A stretch of 64,000 nucleotides of DNA from Plazaster borealis (GCA_021014325.1 CM037469.1:12528663-12592662); one strand, 5' to 3'; shown: positions 43,480 through 55,842, numbered from the stretch's first letter. The notes: generated by a model from the sequence alone, not told the origin. Program-made: numbers and translations.

Positions 43480-44140
43480 TACTGTATGTTTACTTACGGT
43501 GACCATGTGACGCGCTGTCTGTAAAGCTTAACCCTTTAGTCACGGTAGGCCCTACCGCCCAAAACCGTTCGGCCAATTTTACTCATTGGAACGCCCGAGA
43601 GCAACCCGTATTATGTGTACAATGCTTTACGCACTATAATGCATACTACAACAGCGACGATGCTTACTTTAGTTCCTGGGCTTTCGGACGATATAATTGA
43701 CATCAACATTTTCCCAAAGTTTCAAGTCATAAAACGTAATAGTTTCGTAGTTACACTTATGAGCGATAGGACCATATCACAACATTTTTAGTTTTGAGTT
43801 TTCACAAACCGACACATTTCGATTTGCCATTTTTTTTTAAATTGAAGTAGGCCTACAAAGCGCTGGCACGGTGCCAAAAACGAGCACTCTGCGTTCTGAG
43901 TGTTCACAAACAGGCACTTTCGTTAACGCACTGTCAAGACGCACTGCACACAGACCTTGTTCGCGCAGTTTTCAAGAAGAGGCAATTGTATTAAAAAGTG
44001 AATTACCCATTAATTAAACTTATTACAATAAAATTAACAAATTTGCATGATTTGAGGTCTCAACTGCCATGGTTGGTAAAATGTCAAAGTGTATTTGGCA
44101 ACGGTCTCCGAAAAAAAAAAAAAAAAGATTTCAAAAACAG
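43480..44140. other. no gene recognised
   Basis: Non-coding sequence with no clear repeat border; an A-run lies at 44111-44126. Confidence 0.4.
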
Positions 44141-44145
44141 TTTAA

Positions 44146-44340
44146 AGGGATTGTATCCCCAAAAAATTGAATCTGAGCAGCGTTACTTCAGTAACGTTTA
44201 TCAAATTGTGTATTCCAATTGCAGATTATTCTTCATGCGTGGACATAACCGCTCTAGATTTTCGGCAATATCTCAAAAACGCTACGACCTTTTGAAATGA
44301 AATTTTCACAGGTTAGTTTGATTGAATATCTACATTTATA
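44146..44340 (-). mobile_element. R2 family MITE fragment, reverse orientation
   Basis: TTAA/AGGGATTGTATCCCC at 44142, then the reverse of the R2 interior: TAACGTTTATCAAATTGTGT, CCAATTGCAGATTATTCTTC, TTTTGAAATGAAATTTTCAC. No right terminus was found. Confidence 0.6.
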
Positions 44341-44349
44341 GGATTACAA

Positions 44350-46080
44350 ACAATCGAACGGGTCCAAAAATCAAAGGGTGACTTTTATGACACAACAAGT
44401 TATAATTATTCATTTACATATATCTTTCAAATGTGAAGTGTACTTAATTCTGTATTATTTTGTAGTAATAAATATGGTTATTAATTAAGCAATAAAACAT
44501 GTACAGTAATAAAATTGTTAAATACCTATTCTTTGTACCAACCGTACCCAATGAAAAAGAAAAGAACAAATTGCGTTGCCATCTCATCTTCTTTGTCATC
44601 CATGTAGACAAAATCTCCTGCCAACTGGTAGTAAACACTTATACATGCTTATACCGAATGAAGTTGAAATGGAATAAACCAATAACCCATTTACCCTGTT
44701 ATTAATATTGTAAAAGTCTTGAAGAGAAATTTCATACAGAATTATGTTTTGAGGAATTGAAATGTTACAGCTTCACATAACGTACAGGCATGATTTATAT
44801 TGTACCTTAAACTATGCACATTTTTTATCATGATTACATGTAGGTTTTAAAGGTCAACAACAAGCAGAGTCATTGTTTTAAAGAGGAAGGGAAATGTCAG
44901 ATCCAATTATGCGATGTACTCAATTTCCAATAGATAGAGTCCTCATGTGAGTGTGGACAAAATACCAAGTCTCTAACCTCACGTTAAAATGGTGTAAATT
45001 GCCATTGTATTCGATACCATCCGGAGCAAAATGTGTCAACATCCGAAACATCCGATGACACAATTCTGAGAAAAATGGGTCTGTACATTTTTGTACGGGG
45101 ATGTTTTGGTTGATTCCTGACTTTCAATTATGTTCAATCAAAATGGTCTCGAATTTGACCTTTTGAGTGACGAAATATGCCTCTATGGAATATAAAGACC
45201 CTTTAGTTTTTGAAATGCAATGACGTCATGTTTCAAATTTCGCTCTGAAATAATATACAAATACATACAGTATGTCTTGTTGAATGCTATTTAACTCCAT
45301 GTAAGTAATAAACAAAACAAAGGTTTTCCTTTCATTCCAACTGCAAGTGCAAGTAGGTCCTCTGGATGTACATATGGGTATACTGGTAATGGCATGAATT
45401 GTTACATCTGTACATGTATGTTTATTAAAATACAAATGTTAACGACCAATGAATTAACTGAAGGGCCTATCACCTCCGCATTCTAAATTATTATAACAGC
45501 ATTCTCCGTATTCTAAGTATCAATTTGATGAGTTTATGATTGATTGCTATTATTATTAGGCCGAGTAAAAAACAAACATGTTTAGCGTCCGGGTTTCTTT
45601 GAAAAAAGGGGAAGCGGGAGGGGATTTTTTAGGGGGTTATCGGCCTGGTAGCCAAAACGCCTATTGATTTCGTCCAGGTTTTTATTTTTCATCTTATAAG
45701 TCTTTCCGGCCTTTTCCTATATTAAGTTTTGTACACGGATTTTGTTATCAGATAATCTTATACCTAACAACCTATCAGCTCAAGTTATATACTATACCTA
45801 AGCTTAGGTCATAAAGTTATCATAAAACAGAATGACCTGAACATTATTAATTAATTGACTTAGTTATAATAACATAAATATTTAATTAGCCAATCTCGAG
45901 ACCATCATATCTCAAAAAGTATACGTCCGATCATCAAACTGTTTTGAATTATATACTTATTGGATACTGTAGATGTGTTTGTTGGGTTAAAACATCAAAC
46001 TACGTCACCATGACGTCATCTATTGCTTGTGTGGGTACAAAAGGGCTCTAAACAATAAATATTTAAACACAACTTTTCAA
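44350..46080. other. no gene recognised
   Basis: AT-rich sequence with short open frames only. Nothing with domain, splice or terminal-repeat support was found. Confidence 0.4.
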
Positions 46081-46085
46081 AGGGA

Positions 46086-46300
46086 TTAAGTTTTTGTGCA
46101 CACAAAAAGATTGTTGTGTGCACGTTTTAATGTGACCCAGCTTTCCCACACTATTTGTCAACCTCTGAGTTCACTCACCCATAAATCACTACAGTATATG
46201 AGAGAGGGGTGTTTAAAGGTAGTTCCAAAAAACTGATCCACACATTTTGAAATTAGTACAAAAAAGTATGAAGCTGGTCCCCCGCGGCTGCTCGGAAGGC
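46086..46300. repeat. dispersed repeat shared with 50717-50955
   Basis: Shared blocks in the same order: TTTGTGCACACAA, GACCCAGCTTTCCCACACTA, TTGTCAACCTCTGAGTT, GAGAGGGGTGTTTAAAGGTA, GATCCACACATTTTG, GAAGCTGGTC and CCCCGCGGCTGCTCGGA. The repeat is about 215-240 bp and in the same orientation in both places. Confidence 0.65.
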
Positions 46301-46360
46301 TAATAGCCCACACTCAGATAACTGAGACTGAGTTCGATGCACTAGACCACTCGGCCAAAA
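46300..46360 (-). repeat. tRNA-like (Leu/Ser type) 5' half, possible SINE remnant
   Basis: The minus strand reads TGGCCGAGTGGTCTAGTGC, a good match to a tRNA A box and D-arm. It is followed by CAGTCTCAGTTATCTGAG, but no proper B box or T-arm follows, so it is not a functional tRNA gene. Confidence 0.35.
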
Positions 46361-46379
46361 CTTGCTATAATGTAGGTTT

Positions 46380-47250
46380 AAAGAAAGTATGCACTGCACA
46401 CAGTACACACCACTGTGAAAAATGAACAATTTACCTTTGATAGCATAATAGAAAAAATCAGTTGCTACTAAAAGAAATCACAATTTTGTTAACAGGGTCA
46501 TAATCAGTATCATGTTTCGTTGTTATCATAAATGTAAGGCTTAAAATTAATTACTGAAATTTTTTTCATATAAAATAAAAAGTAGATAGAACCGCATGCT
46601 TCGAGTCCCGGTTTTGGTTTATTCAGGCTCAGTCGTCGTAGAATTTAATCGATAGCTTACTGTGGGTCGATTCACTGTTTACTATAGTTTATAATCCACA
46701 ATTTTCCCGTTTATTGGTCCTTTTTTAAAGCAACAGTATACGGATCGTGTATTTTCAAAGGAGTTTCATTCTACAGTTACCATGAATATAATTTTCCAAA
46801 ATAGGTATTATTAATAGCAGGACTTTTCGCCACTTTTGAGAGTGGGTTACAATGATACAAGAACATGCCTACCGTAAAAAGCAACATAACTGGAGTGTGC
46901 TGGTATTATCATCAGTCAAGTGGTTTACATTGTCGGCTTTATTTGCATAACAACAAAAACATGTTTTGGTGTCCATATTAAGGAATGTCTAGGTCATGGT
47001 CATGCATACAGTTGATGACGTTGTGATGTGGGTACGTAGACTATTGTCGTAAGGTACGGTGATCCCCATCTATACCATGCACGTACACATTATAATATAG
47101 GTTTCCATTTGCATCATTTTCCACGTTATGGTTTTGTTGGGGTCAACGGGTAAAAGATTGAAAACATCAAGTTCCACAAACACCGTCTGTGGAAATCACC
47201 ATACAGTGCGCACTAATTGCAATGGCTTCAATAGGCTACATTATAATGCA
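46380..47250. other. no gene recognised
   Basis: Non-coding. A B-box-like GCTTCGAGTCCCGG near 46598 has no matching A box. Confidence 0.35.
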
Positions 47251-47259
47251 GTACCAACC

Positions 47260-47379
47260 TATAGTCTTGGCCCAAGACGTCAGTGATCGATAGTGGATAG
47301 TGAACTGTGCTCGTTGTAAATCGTTATAACACGCCCTCTTAGGGCATAATGACGTTTTACGTCTTGGGCCAAGACTATA
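47260..47379. mobile_element. 120-bp TIR element (TATAGTCTTGGCCCAAGACG ends)
   Basis: Inverted ends TATAGTCTTGGCCCAAGACGT / ACGTCTTGGGCCAAGACTATA. The tip is itself palindromic. Flanks repeat CCAACC (47254-47259 and 47380-47385); ACCAACC plus one mismatched base would give 8 bp, so the class is unclear. A similar tip lies at 24040-24060. Confidence 0.65.
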
Positions 47380-47389
47380 CCAACCCTTG

Positions 47390-48430
47390 TACCGTGTCTA
47401 CCTTAGCCTTGATCAAGGCGTTGGAGGTTTAAAAAAAAAAATATTGTAATGTTTTAATTTTTATTTTATTTGCGCCGCGCTACCCGCCCGAGCTACCCGC
47501 CCGAGCTACCAGCTACGTGCATGGACGTATCTGTCTGCAGTATCAGTGTGCGCATGCTCATATTATTGTGAGCTATACGTCCCGATCAACGCCTTGATGG
47601 TTTTGTATTGAAGCCAATGACTCATTACTATAATGCGCGCGAAAGGCGAGACCCCATTGGTCAGTGGCGGAAGTCTTGTTTACTCATTCTTATGAATATG
47701 CATGCAGTATCCAGATGTGGCCACTTGCATGCACTGGCGCGCCGGTTTGAATTTGGGAATATTTTGTTATAATAATATCTATCTGAAAATGTTGCGTATT
47801 CTCCACAAATTGTCAGCTGAGCGAGACAATGAGGGCAGGAATATGAGGTTGAGTGGATCGATTTAGTACATAACATGTATACACCATTTCCCATCAGGAA
47901 GACGCTTTTCTGACGTTTTATTTTATTTTATAATGGCCTATAGGCCCGATTGACCATCGATCCTGTCTCCATCTTGCACCATTAAAACAGTGATTTAATC
48001 ATTGTTGGTGCATTCATTGGAGGTAGAATATATACAAAACAAAGACCTCACATAACTACAATATTGTTGATTGTTTCATCATGGAGGCAATTAATAGCTT
48101 ATTGCACTTTTTATATCTTGTGGGCCGCCCCAAGAGGTGCCCAATTTCAGAGCTGCCTATTTATTTAAAGCACATTTCCCAAGTACACTTACTAGAATAA
48201 GGTAGCTAAAACTCTAATTCACATGTATCATGTGTGACTGTGTATCCTTTCAATTTTTGCTTAGCAGTAAATTCTTAAGACCCTGCCCGAGAACAATTCA
48301 AAAGTATGAAGACGGTGTGGCTGCACAGAGTTAAGTCGGACTTCGAGAGGACATGTAAGGAAAACACAAATGCAGAAACTACATCAACTCCAGAATTAAT
48401 AACCAAAAGAATGGCGAATGATCAGGGTTG
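47390..48430. other. no gene recognised
   Basis: Includes a tip-like pair, CCTTGATCAAGGCGTT near 47408 and GATCAACGCCTTGATGG near 47583, suggesting a further foldback element of about 190 bp. Otherwise featureless. Confidence 0.35.
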
Positions 48431-48910
48431 TCCATATCCTTGATCAAGGTGCTCCAGCCGGCCGCGACCGGCCGATCCGCGTGTACAGCGTACACATAAC
48501 CAACACAGTGGTCGTCATTGATTGCATAGCAGCAGTAATTATGCAGCCTTGTCGTTCAGGTCAAATAGGTCATTCTCAATCGCGCCTGTGATTGGCCAAT
48601 GTTTAGAATGAAACGCCCACATCATGCATAAGTGCTTTTATTGGATTTCCAATAAAATAAGAAACACATAAGCTTTCATTTACAAACCGGTCAAGGCTGT
48701 TGTTTGAGTCACGCGTTCGAGGTTGAAAGAACGACCGTACTCACGACTTGGCTATACTGTTCTCGCTGTACAATGTATGTACATGTACTGTACCTGTACA
48801 ATGTACACTGTCTATGCACTGCAGTTGTTGCCGAATCGTGCCGAATCGTGCCGCACCGGGCCGGGGTACACTACGCCAACAGCCTTGAATCAAGGCTATG
48901 TCTACCTCGG
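48430..48910. repeat. possible TIR element with CCTTGATCAAGG tips
   Basis: CATATCCTTGATCAAGGTGCT at 48430 and ACAGCCTTGAATCAAGGCTATG near 48880 are alike in being palindromic tips. The interior is unique. No target duplication was fixed. Confidence 0.3.
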
Positions 48911-48919
48911 TTGAACACT

Positions 48920-50340
48920 ATAAATACATCTGGGTTTTTCCAGTTGTGTGAAATTTCCATTGCGCATGGGATTTTAGCCAACATAGGCCTATTTGTACTG
49001 TACATTCATATGCGGAAGTGGGGTTGGCGACAGACATGCACTGTTTTTGTGCAATTGTAACGTTGTTTGTCCTTAAGAATCCGTTAAGATTGCCGGCCAT
49101 CAGTCACTTTGTTCAACAAAGAGGTTCAACTGTACGCAGTGAGTGCTGTCACATCTACAGCTTCAGGTAGGACTTTACTTGCACAAGGGACTAATGTTGT
49201 GTTGACACATTGATCAGATAGTGTAACAATTGACAGTTGGACAATGACCATGGTATCGGTTTGCTCAATGAGTATTTTGTTTACAAAAAGTATGACGCAC
49301 TTGTATTGAAACCCGATCTGACAAAAATGTACGAAAACTTTTGGTAACATTTTCCACCAGAATGTTCTGGATATTTGTTTTGTTGTTTTGTTGAAGGAAC
49401 ATTATTGTCTGTTGTGTAGGCTACTGTTAGTCTGGGGTCCGTGTGGACAAAACCATGGAAGTGTCAGTGAGACCAGTTTTTGAGTCAACATCACAAAAAT
49501 CAGAGTATCGGTCAAACAAACACGAAGTTACAGATTTCTGGTCCGTTTTGCCCAGAAATCAATGTGGCCCAGACATATATACCTTTCCGGGCGTGAGGAC
49601 AAAAAGATTACCCACAAGTCTTTGTGATGTTCTAATTTATAATCAAAAGTTCATGTGAAACAAATGAAGAAAATAATTTTTTTCCAACCCCGCTGTTCGT
49701 AATGTGGCATACAAATGTAATACTTAATTCATTAAATATAATGTGATACCGGTGTCATCCCCTGGTGTCTGTATCCCCAAACGTTAATTAACATGGGCTG
49801 ATCAAAAAGAGGACGCTATTGGACGAAATTTCTGAACAAGTCGCCGTATGTGGGGGACAGAATTTCCGGATGACAGAATTGTACTATGCCACACCGGGTA
49901 CAATTTTATTTTAAAAAACCCCAGTGTTAGCAAACCGCGAGTCGGACTTAACATGAGCTTGTAGAATTGACCATGAATGACTTTATTAGAAGACACGCAT
50001 GGCTCCCGAATAAAACGTACAGTCGCATTTTGCAAATCTTTATGGCACTATTTATAATAAAAATTAAAAATAAAAATAACGGACAAGTATGATTAAATAA
50101 ACAAAAAACTCTCCGGGCTGCCACGGGAAAACAGTTACATGCTGGATCCCCGGGGAGCGCACGAGAGGCAGATTGTACTACGGGTAAATAACTGTGTTTG
50201 GGGGCACAATTCTTGTTCTAATGGTCTGAACAGATGAATAGATGTTCCCTAGACCCACACACTAAAGATTGAAGCATTCTGGAAATTTACACATTGGTTC
50301 ACTTCTAATTTTCAAAAAATAGTAGGCCCTACATTTCGAA
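48920..50340. other. no gene recognised
   Basis: Short open frames only. 49790-49900 resembles the CCGTATG/GGGGGACAGAATTTCC repeat of 16.3-16.6 kb. Confidence 0.4.
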
Positions 50341-50348
50341 AGGATTAA

Positions 50349-50714
50349 AGGCATCGTACACGTTTGTTAATTACTCAAAATATATATTAGCATAAAAACT
50401 GACTTGGTAACGAGCAACAGAGAGCTGTTGATAGTATAAAACATTGTGAGAAACAACTCCCTCTGAAGTAATGTATTTTTTGAGAAAGAGATAATTTCTC
50501 ACTAAAATAACAAAACTTTCTTGCAAGAAGTTTTTATTCCTATATCTGAAAGCACACAAGTTTGTACAACAAGGGTGTTTTTTCTTTCATTATTTTCTTG
50601 CAACTTCGATGACCAATTGAGCCCAAATTTTCACAGGCTTGTTAGTTTATGCATATGTTGGGATACACCAAATGAGAACACTGGTCTTTGACAATCCAAA
50701 CGTGTACGATGCCT
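50349..50714 (-). mobile_element. R1 family TTAA MITE, copy f
   Basis: 366 bp in reverse orientation, AGGCATCGTACACGTTTG ... CCAAACGTGTACGATGCCT, with exact TTAA flanks at 50345-50348 and 50715-50718. One of the best preserved copies. Confidence 0.85.
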
Positions 50715-50716
50715 TT

Positions 50717-50955
50717 AAGTCTTTGTGCACACAATAGGATTTTTGTGTGAACGTTATAATGGGACCCAGCTTTCCCACACTATATTTTGTCAACCTCTGA
50801 GTTTACTCACCCAGAAATCACTAAAGTATATGAAAGAGGGGTGTTTAAAGGTAGTTCAAAAGAAACCAGCGGAATTGATCCACACATTTTGTAGTTATTA
50901 AACAAGTATATGAAGCTGGTCTTCCCGCCCGTTCCCCGCGGCTGCTCGGAGGGTT
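50717..50955. repeat. dispersed repeat shared with 46086-46300
   Basis: Starts next to R1 copy f and carries the same ordered blocks as 46086-46300. After CGGCTGCTCGGA it diverges and lacks the tRNA-like segment. Confidence 0.6.
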
Positions 50956-51149
50956 CAAATAAATAAATGACCTTCAAAAATGATAACGTGTTTAAGGTTA
51001 TTCTTATTCCCATCTTGTGTTCACCCTCTGATCAGGTTTGCCCCTTATTTACAAAATTTAGGGCATGCGCACTTTTTCGAGTGCGAAATAATTTTCCCCT
51101 GTAAATCTGCTGCCACCTAGTGTCTAAAAGTCTCCATCCATTGTAGCCC

Positions 51150-51198
51150 GAACATCTGACGTCACACTTCGGGCGGATAAAGACAGAGGACCAGTTTA
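51150..51198 (+). repeat. R5 miniature (internally deleted) copy
   Basis: Joins the left block CATCTGACGTCACACTTCG directly to the right block CGGATAAAGACAGAGGACCAG. About 380 bp of the R5 interior is missing. It lies in the presumed 5' region of the TRIM gene. Confidence 0.5.
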
Positions 51199-51286
51199 CA
51201 TCCATTGTTGCATTCAGTGATTGTATGAAATAACGAAAATGACATTCGTTTTACTTCAGGTTACAGGATTGCCGATTATCATCAAG

Positions 51287-53208
51287 ATGGCCGAAGCTGC
51301 ACTACCCACTGAGACCACTTGCAAGATTAGACATGTACACATCGAATGCCCAATCTGCCTGACTCGGTTCATCGATCCGAAAATCCTGGACTGTCTGCAC
51401 AGCTTCTGCTTAAAATGTCTTCAGGAACTTGTAGACAAACAGGATCCGAAGACGGATATTATTATTTGCCCAGTGTGTAGAGAGAAAACTTCAATCCCAG
51501 ATAAGGGACCGTCAGCTCTTCTCAACTGCTTTTTCTTGAGCTCGCTTATTGATGACGTCATCAATCTGGAAGGTCCGAAGGAGAACATCAACCCTCCTGT
51601 CTCGACTTGCGAATGGTGCGACGAAGGTCTTGAAGCCGTTTCACGGTGTGTTGAATGTGAGGTGAATTTTTGCACAACATGTCTGGTATACCACGCGAAA
51701 CTAAAAAGTAACAGGCATCATCAAATCGTTAATGCTGTCGGCTCGTCAAATGAGCGACCCAAAGACAAGGACAAAACTGAATCTCCAAAGTGCCGGAAAC
51801 ACACTGACCAGGAACTGTGTTATTATTGTGACACTTGTGATTTACTTGTGTGTCCTAAATGTGCGGTGCTCGATCACCGAGCGTCAAACCACAATCTCTC
51901 TGAAATCAATGATTCCATTCGATCCTATCGTCAAGCTGTTGAAGAGGCATTGATGAAGTTTGATGAGTGTCGCAAGCAATTTCAAAAAGGGGATGACTCC
52001 ATCAAACACTCACAGCACAGATTACAGCTCATGGTCGACCGGGCTCTTCGAGATATTGTGGCTAAGGAGGAAGAGGAAATCACTAAAATAAGAAATGCTT
52101 CTCGCCTCCTTCAAGAAAGAGTCACTCAAATCGGTCAAGAAAGAGGTGAGGAATTTGATAGCATACAGAGCAGCAATCTCGATAAGATGAGCCGTGCAGA
52201 ACACATCGTAGCTTCAGTCAATGAATTGATGCAACATGCTGATGACTTTGAGCTGCTGGACCTCAAGCCAAAGGTTATGCACAACTTGACATTCCACAAT
52301 GAGCTCGAGTTTCAAACAGTGCAACACAGCAAGTCATTCATTGGGTTCAAAGGTCAAGATATCGTCACTGATGCAGATCTCGGTGAAATACTAGATGAAG
52401 AGAAGTGGGAGGTGAAGACAGAGTTTGGTAAAGAAGGGGAAGGTGAGGGAGAGTTCAAGGGGGCAGCGGACGTTGCTTGTTTTAGCAATGGTGACATTGT
52501 CATTATTGATATACCAAGGCGGCTCTTGTTCACATTTACATCGAAGGGTGGTTACAGATCTACAGATGTTCAAAGTGGAACAAAGGATGGTAAACTAAAA
52601 AAACTGTTGGTGTCACGGTGACCTCTGATGACCTGCTTCTGGTTACTGACGGACAGGATGTAAAGGTTTATGATAGAGAACTGCGATATATTCGTCAGTT
52701 CAGACTCTTCGTAGGGCAGTCAGAGAGGCTACTTTATGGTATTGCTGTGGACAAGAAAGATCGGATTGCAGTGGCTGACTGTAAGAGAAAGGTAATATCT
52801 CTCCATAATATGGATGGATCCATCATTTCCACAATATATCATGACGATATTAGTAATCCATGCATTCTATCTGTAAGCAGCAAGGAGCGTGTGATCTTCA
52901 CAGACTACTACAAGATGAAACTAGTTTGTGTGGATTTCATGGGAAACGAGGTGTTTAATATCGGCAACTCCATTGACGGCAAACCTGCAAATCCTTATGG
53001 TGCGTGCTGCGACGATGCTGGAGACATCTATGTGTATATTCATTACAGTACAGTGGGAACCTGTGAGATACATCATTACGATGCATCAGGTGAGCACATC
53101 GGGCGTGTAGCTCGTGGCTTGTACAATCCTGCAGGCATGACGTTTACTCCTACCGGTGACCTCATCGTGGCTAATATGCACTCGGTCAAGATCTTGCATC
53201 GCGTGTGA
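51287..53208 (+). CDS. TRIM-NHL E3 ubiquitin ligase-like gene, one frameshift
   Basis: Coded in one exon. From ATG 51287: a C3HC4 RING finger (C21, C24, C36, H38, C41, C44, C61, C64) for E2 binding, B-box 1 (about 108-146), B-box 2 (about 169-203), coiled coil (about 210-330), then an NHL-type beta-propeller from about residue 390. No filamin domain is seen, so it is TRIM2/3-like only in outline. The first frame stops at 52619-52621, and the frame from 52618 to 53208 completes the propeller. Reading on smoothly requires one extra base at or after the A7 run near 52595, so either a real one-base deletion or a homopolymer error. An acceptor-like TTTTACTTCAG/G at 51259, 27 bp before the ATG, suggests a 5'-UTR intron. 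AATAAA lies at 53727. About 640 residues if in frame. Confidence 0.85.
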
Positions 53209-53726
53209 GTGTCAATGACGTCATGGTCGAAAGTGATTCAATATCAAGGCAGTTTACAACTCACAAGTTAACGATGAAAATTAATCGAGAGACTCTAAAC
53301 CAATCATACTCAAGAATGTGAATAATCTGTCATTCGGACAATTTCCACGTACAAAAACGTCATTATTCAAAACGTATCAATCACTTCATCAATGTTCGAC
53401 ATTCGAGTTACATGGAGTTTTACTTATGAATTATCTTCGGCTGAGCCGGTTAACCAAACAAAAGGAGTTGGGTGATGTAAAATCACGACAATTATTGTGA
53501 GGTACATCGCAATCAGAAACCACTTACAGGGAACTCCAATCTCCAATATTCAGTTGATACGAAAACGTGGTTGTGAGACTACATGCAGGTTCTTGCATTA
53601 AGATTGCAAAGAAGGCACAGCTTTGCATGGTGGTTGACTTTTTAGTAGATCCCATGAAACATCAAATACTATACTATGAGAATGCGGTTCCTGTATGAGA
53701 ACATGAGAACCGTAACCATTAAGTCT

Positions 53727-53732
53727 AATAAA
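53727..53732 (+). terminator. possible poly-A signal of the TRIM gene
   Basis: AATAAA about 520 bp after the stop codon, the first canonical hexamer I see downstream. A 3' UTR of that length is plausible. Confidence 0.4.
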
Positions 53733-53922
53733 TCACGTTTAGATTACTAACAGCAAACTGAAGCACCAATACGGGATCTACTAGCAAGGTTGTATAGGGA
53801 TCCCAGATCCGACATTTGGCCGATGGTGTCAGGTTGGTATCGAATTACTCAAGAGTGAACTGCAGTAGAAACGAACTATTATCAAACTAATCTGAACATG
53901 GTTGCTAACCACAAACAATTAA

Positions 53923-54205
53923 CTTACTTTTGAATCATTTACAGCTGGACCATTTACATTGCGTGGCTTTCCTTTTACTTCGTAAACTAACACGGTTCGC
54001 CCATCTTTTTCTTAATGAGTCAAAAATGTGGTCCTACAAAATGGCGGACCGTGTTAGTTCACAAAGTAAAAGTAAAAACCACACAATTTCGAGGATCATT
54101 GTGTGGATCATTATTTTCTACTTCTAAAACATTTTTTCAACCGTATTCATTTCATAACGAACGCTTTCAAACGCTTTTTATAGCCCAATCCGAGGCAACG
54201 TGTCC
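53923..54205 (-). mobile_element. R3 family TTAA MITE, copy 2
   Basis: Shares CTAACACGGT, CAAAATGGCGGACCGTGTTAG, AAAACCACACAATTTCGAGG and GGCAACGTGTCC with the 54933-55317 copy. TTAA follows at 54206-54209 and another lies at 53919-53922, but the left end is degraded. Confidence 0.55.
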
Positions 54206-54932
54206 TTAAAATTGTTTTTGTGCAGTCAGCATCTGATGGTCGACTGGTCAAATGCTAGAACTTAAAAATACCCGAGGACCAGTCAAAGCTCTCTCCAATC
54301 ATGGTCCGGCTAGCCAGTGTTGAAAAGCATCCCTATTTTAATATGAAATATGGACTCATGTAAAATACCAACAAGCTAACTGCTCCTGCTGGCTATAGTC
54401 GCCATAAAATTTAAAGGAAAACCCTGGCAGCCATCTTGTATTTTCCTATCCAGCCCAGTGTAACCAAAGTGAGGCTGAGAGAGCAAAATGGTCTAATCCC
54501 TTATTAACTGTACAAATGGAAGTTGACTATAAGATGGCCAGGACTTCATCTTAAATTTTCGGAAGGAATAAATATTTGCCTTATTAACTAGTCTAGTAGA
54601 GAAAAACTATGTTTACATTATTTTCCCATTTTAACTGCTTGTAACTAACATGTACATCTGTAGCAATAAATATTATTAATAAAGATCAACAAGTAACAAA
54701 TTGTGTATTTCAAAAGATAATTTAATTACTATAATAATGCAAATTGTTTTACATATATGGCTTTATCAACGGTCACCTCAAAGCACTTGCTATTTTTATT
54801 TTACAGCAGGTAAACTTTTTTGTATCAAAGCATTTTGTTACAGTGAACGTTATCAAGGTGCTGCAGGCCTGAGGCACAATCTGCTGCCACCACACATGTC
54901 AGAAAACAATGGGGCGAGCCCCCTTCTCTTAA

Positions 54933-55317
54933 AGGGACACGTTGCCTTGGATCGGGCGAGTTGGTCTATAAAAAGCATTTGTAACTGTTTGTTATAAAAT
55001 GCATATGGTTAGAAAGATGTTTTAAAAGTAGAATACAATGATCCACACATGTCTCGAAATTGCGTGGTTTTCCTTTTATATCGTGAACAAACACGGTCGG
55101 CCATTTTGTGGAGTCAAATTTTTGACTCCACAAAATGGCCGACCGTGTTAGTTCGCAAAGTAAAAGGAAAACCACGCAATTTCGAGGCATATTTGTGTGG
55201 ATCATTGTATTCTACTTTTATAACGTCTTTCTAGCCATATGCATTTTATAAAAAACGGTTACAAAGTAAACGCTTTTTTTTTAGACCAACTCGTCCGATC
55301 CAATGCAACGTGTCTCT
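54933..55317. mobile_element. R3 family TTAA MITE, large palindrome
   Basis: 385 bp, nearly self-complementary throughout: ends AGGGACACGTTGCCTTGGAT / ATCCAATGCAACGTGTCTCT, and a perfect centre at GTCAAATTTTTGAC with long CAAAATGGCCGACCGTGTT arms. Exact TTAA flanks at 54929-54932 and 55318-55321. Confidence 0.8.
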
Positions 55318-55457
55318 TTAACAAAGCGTGTACTATAGGTTCCCAAAAATATTCAAGGCATTTACATGTACTTGTGTGACGACAAAAATACGTGATAAGA
55401 CAAAAAAATAGATAAACAATGCTTACTTGGGCTTTTTGCTACAGTATCAATACTTAA

Positions 55458-55842
55458 AGGCACTGTACACATTTGGTAATTACTCAAAAAAAAAAAAAAA
55501 AAAAAAAACAACTTACTTGGTAACGAGCAACGGAGAGCTGTTGATAATGTAAAACATTGTGAGAAACGACTCCTTCTGAAGTTACGTAGTTTTTGAGAAA
55601 AAAGGTAATTTCTAACTGAAATAGTTGAATCTGAAAAAGACTTCTGGCCAGAAGTCTTTTTCAGGCATCTGAAAGCACACAAATTTGTGCAACAAGGGTG
55701 GGTTTTTTTTTCTTTCATTATTTTCATGCAACTTCGATGACCAATTGAGCCCAAATTTTCACAGGTTTTTATTTTATGCATACGTTGGGATACACTAAGT
55801 GAGAATACCAGTCTTTGACAATTACCAACGTGTCCAGTGTCT
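55458..55842 (-). mobile_element. R1 family TTAA MITE, copy g
   Basis: Reverse orientation, TTAA at 55454-55457 and 55843-55846. An A-run of about 21 bases (55488-55508) replaces the usual AATATATATTAGC segment, and the central hairpin CTTCTGGCC/GGCCAGAAG is present as in copy c. Confidence 0.8.

Noticed and set aside
46300..46360. Functional tRNA-Leu gene
   Set aside because: Only the A-box half is recognisable; the T-arm and acceptor stem are missing.
51421..51675. Antisense frame within the TRIM gene
   Set aside because: Shadow of the real coding strand, with no independent signal.
52618..53208. Separate small NHL-repeat gene starting at the ATG at 52618
   Set aside because: It continues the propeller of the upstream frame without a break in homology and begins within four bases of the upstream stop, so a frameshift in one gene is simpler.
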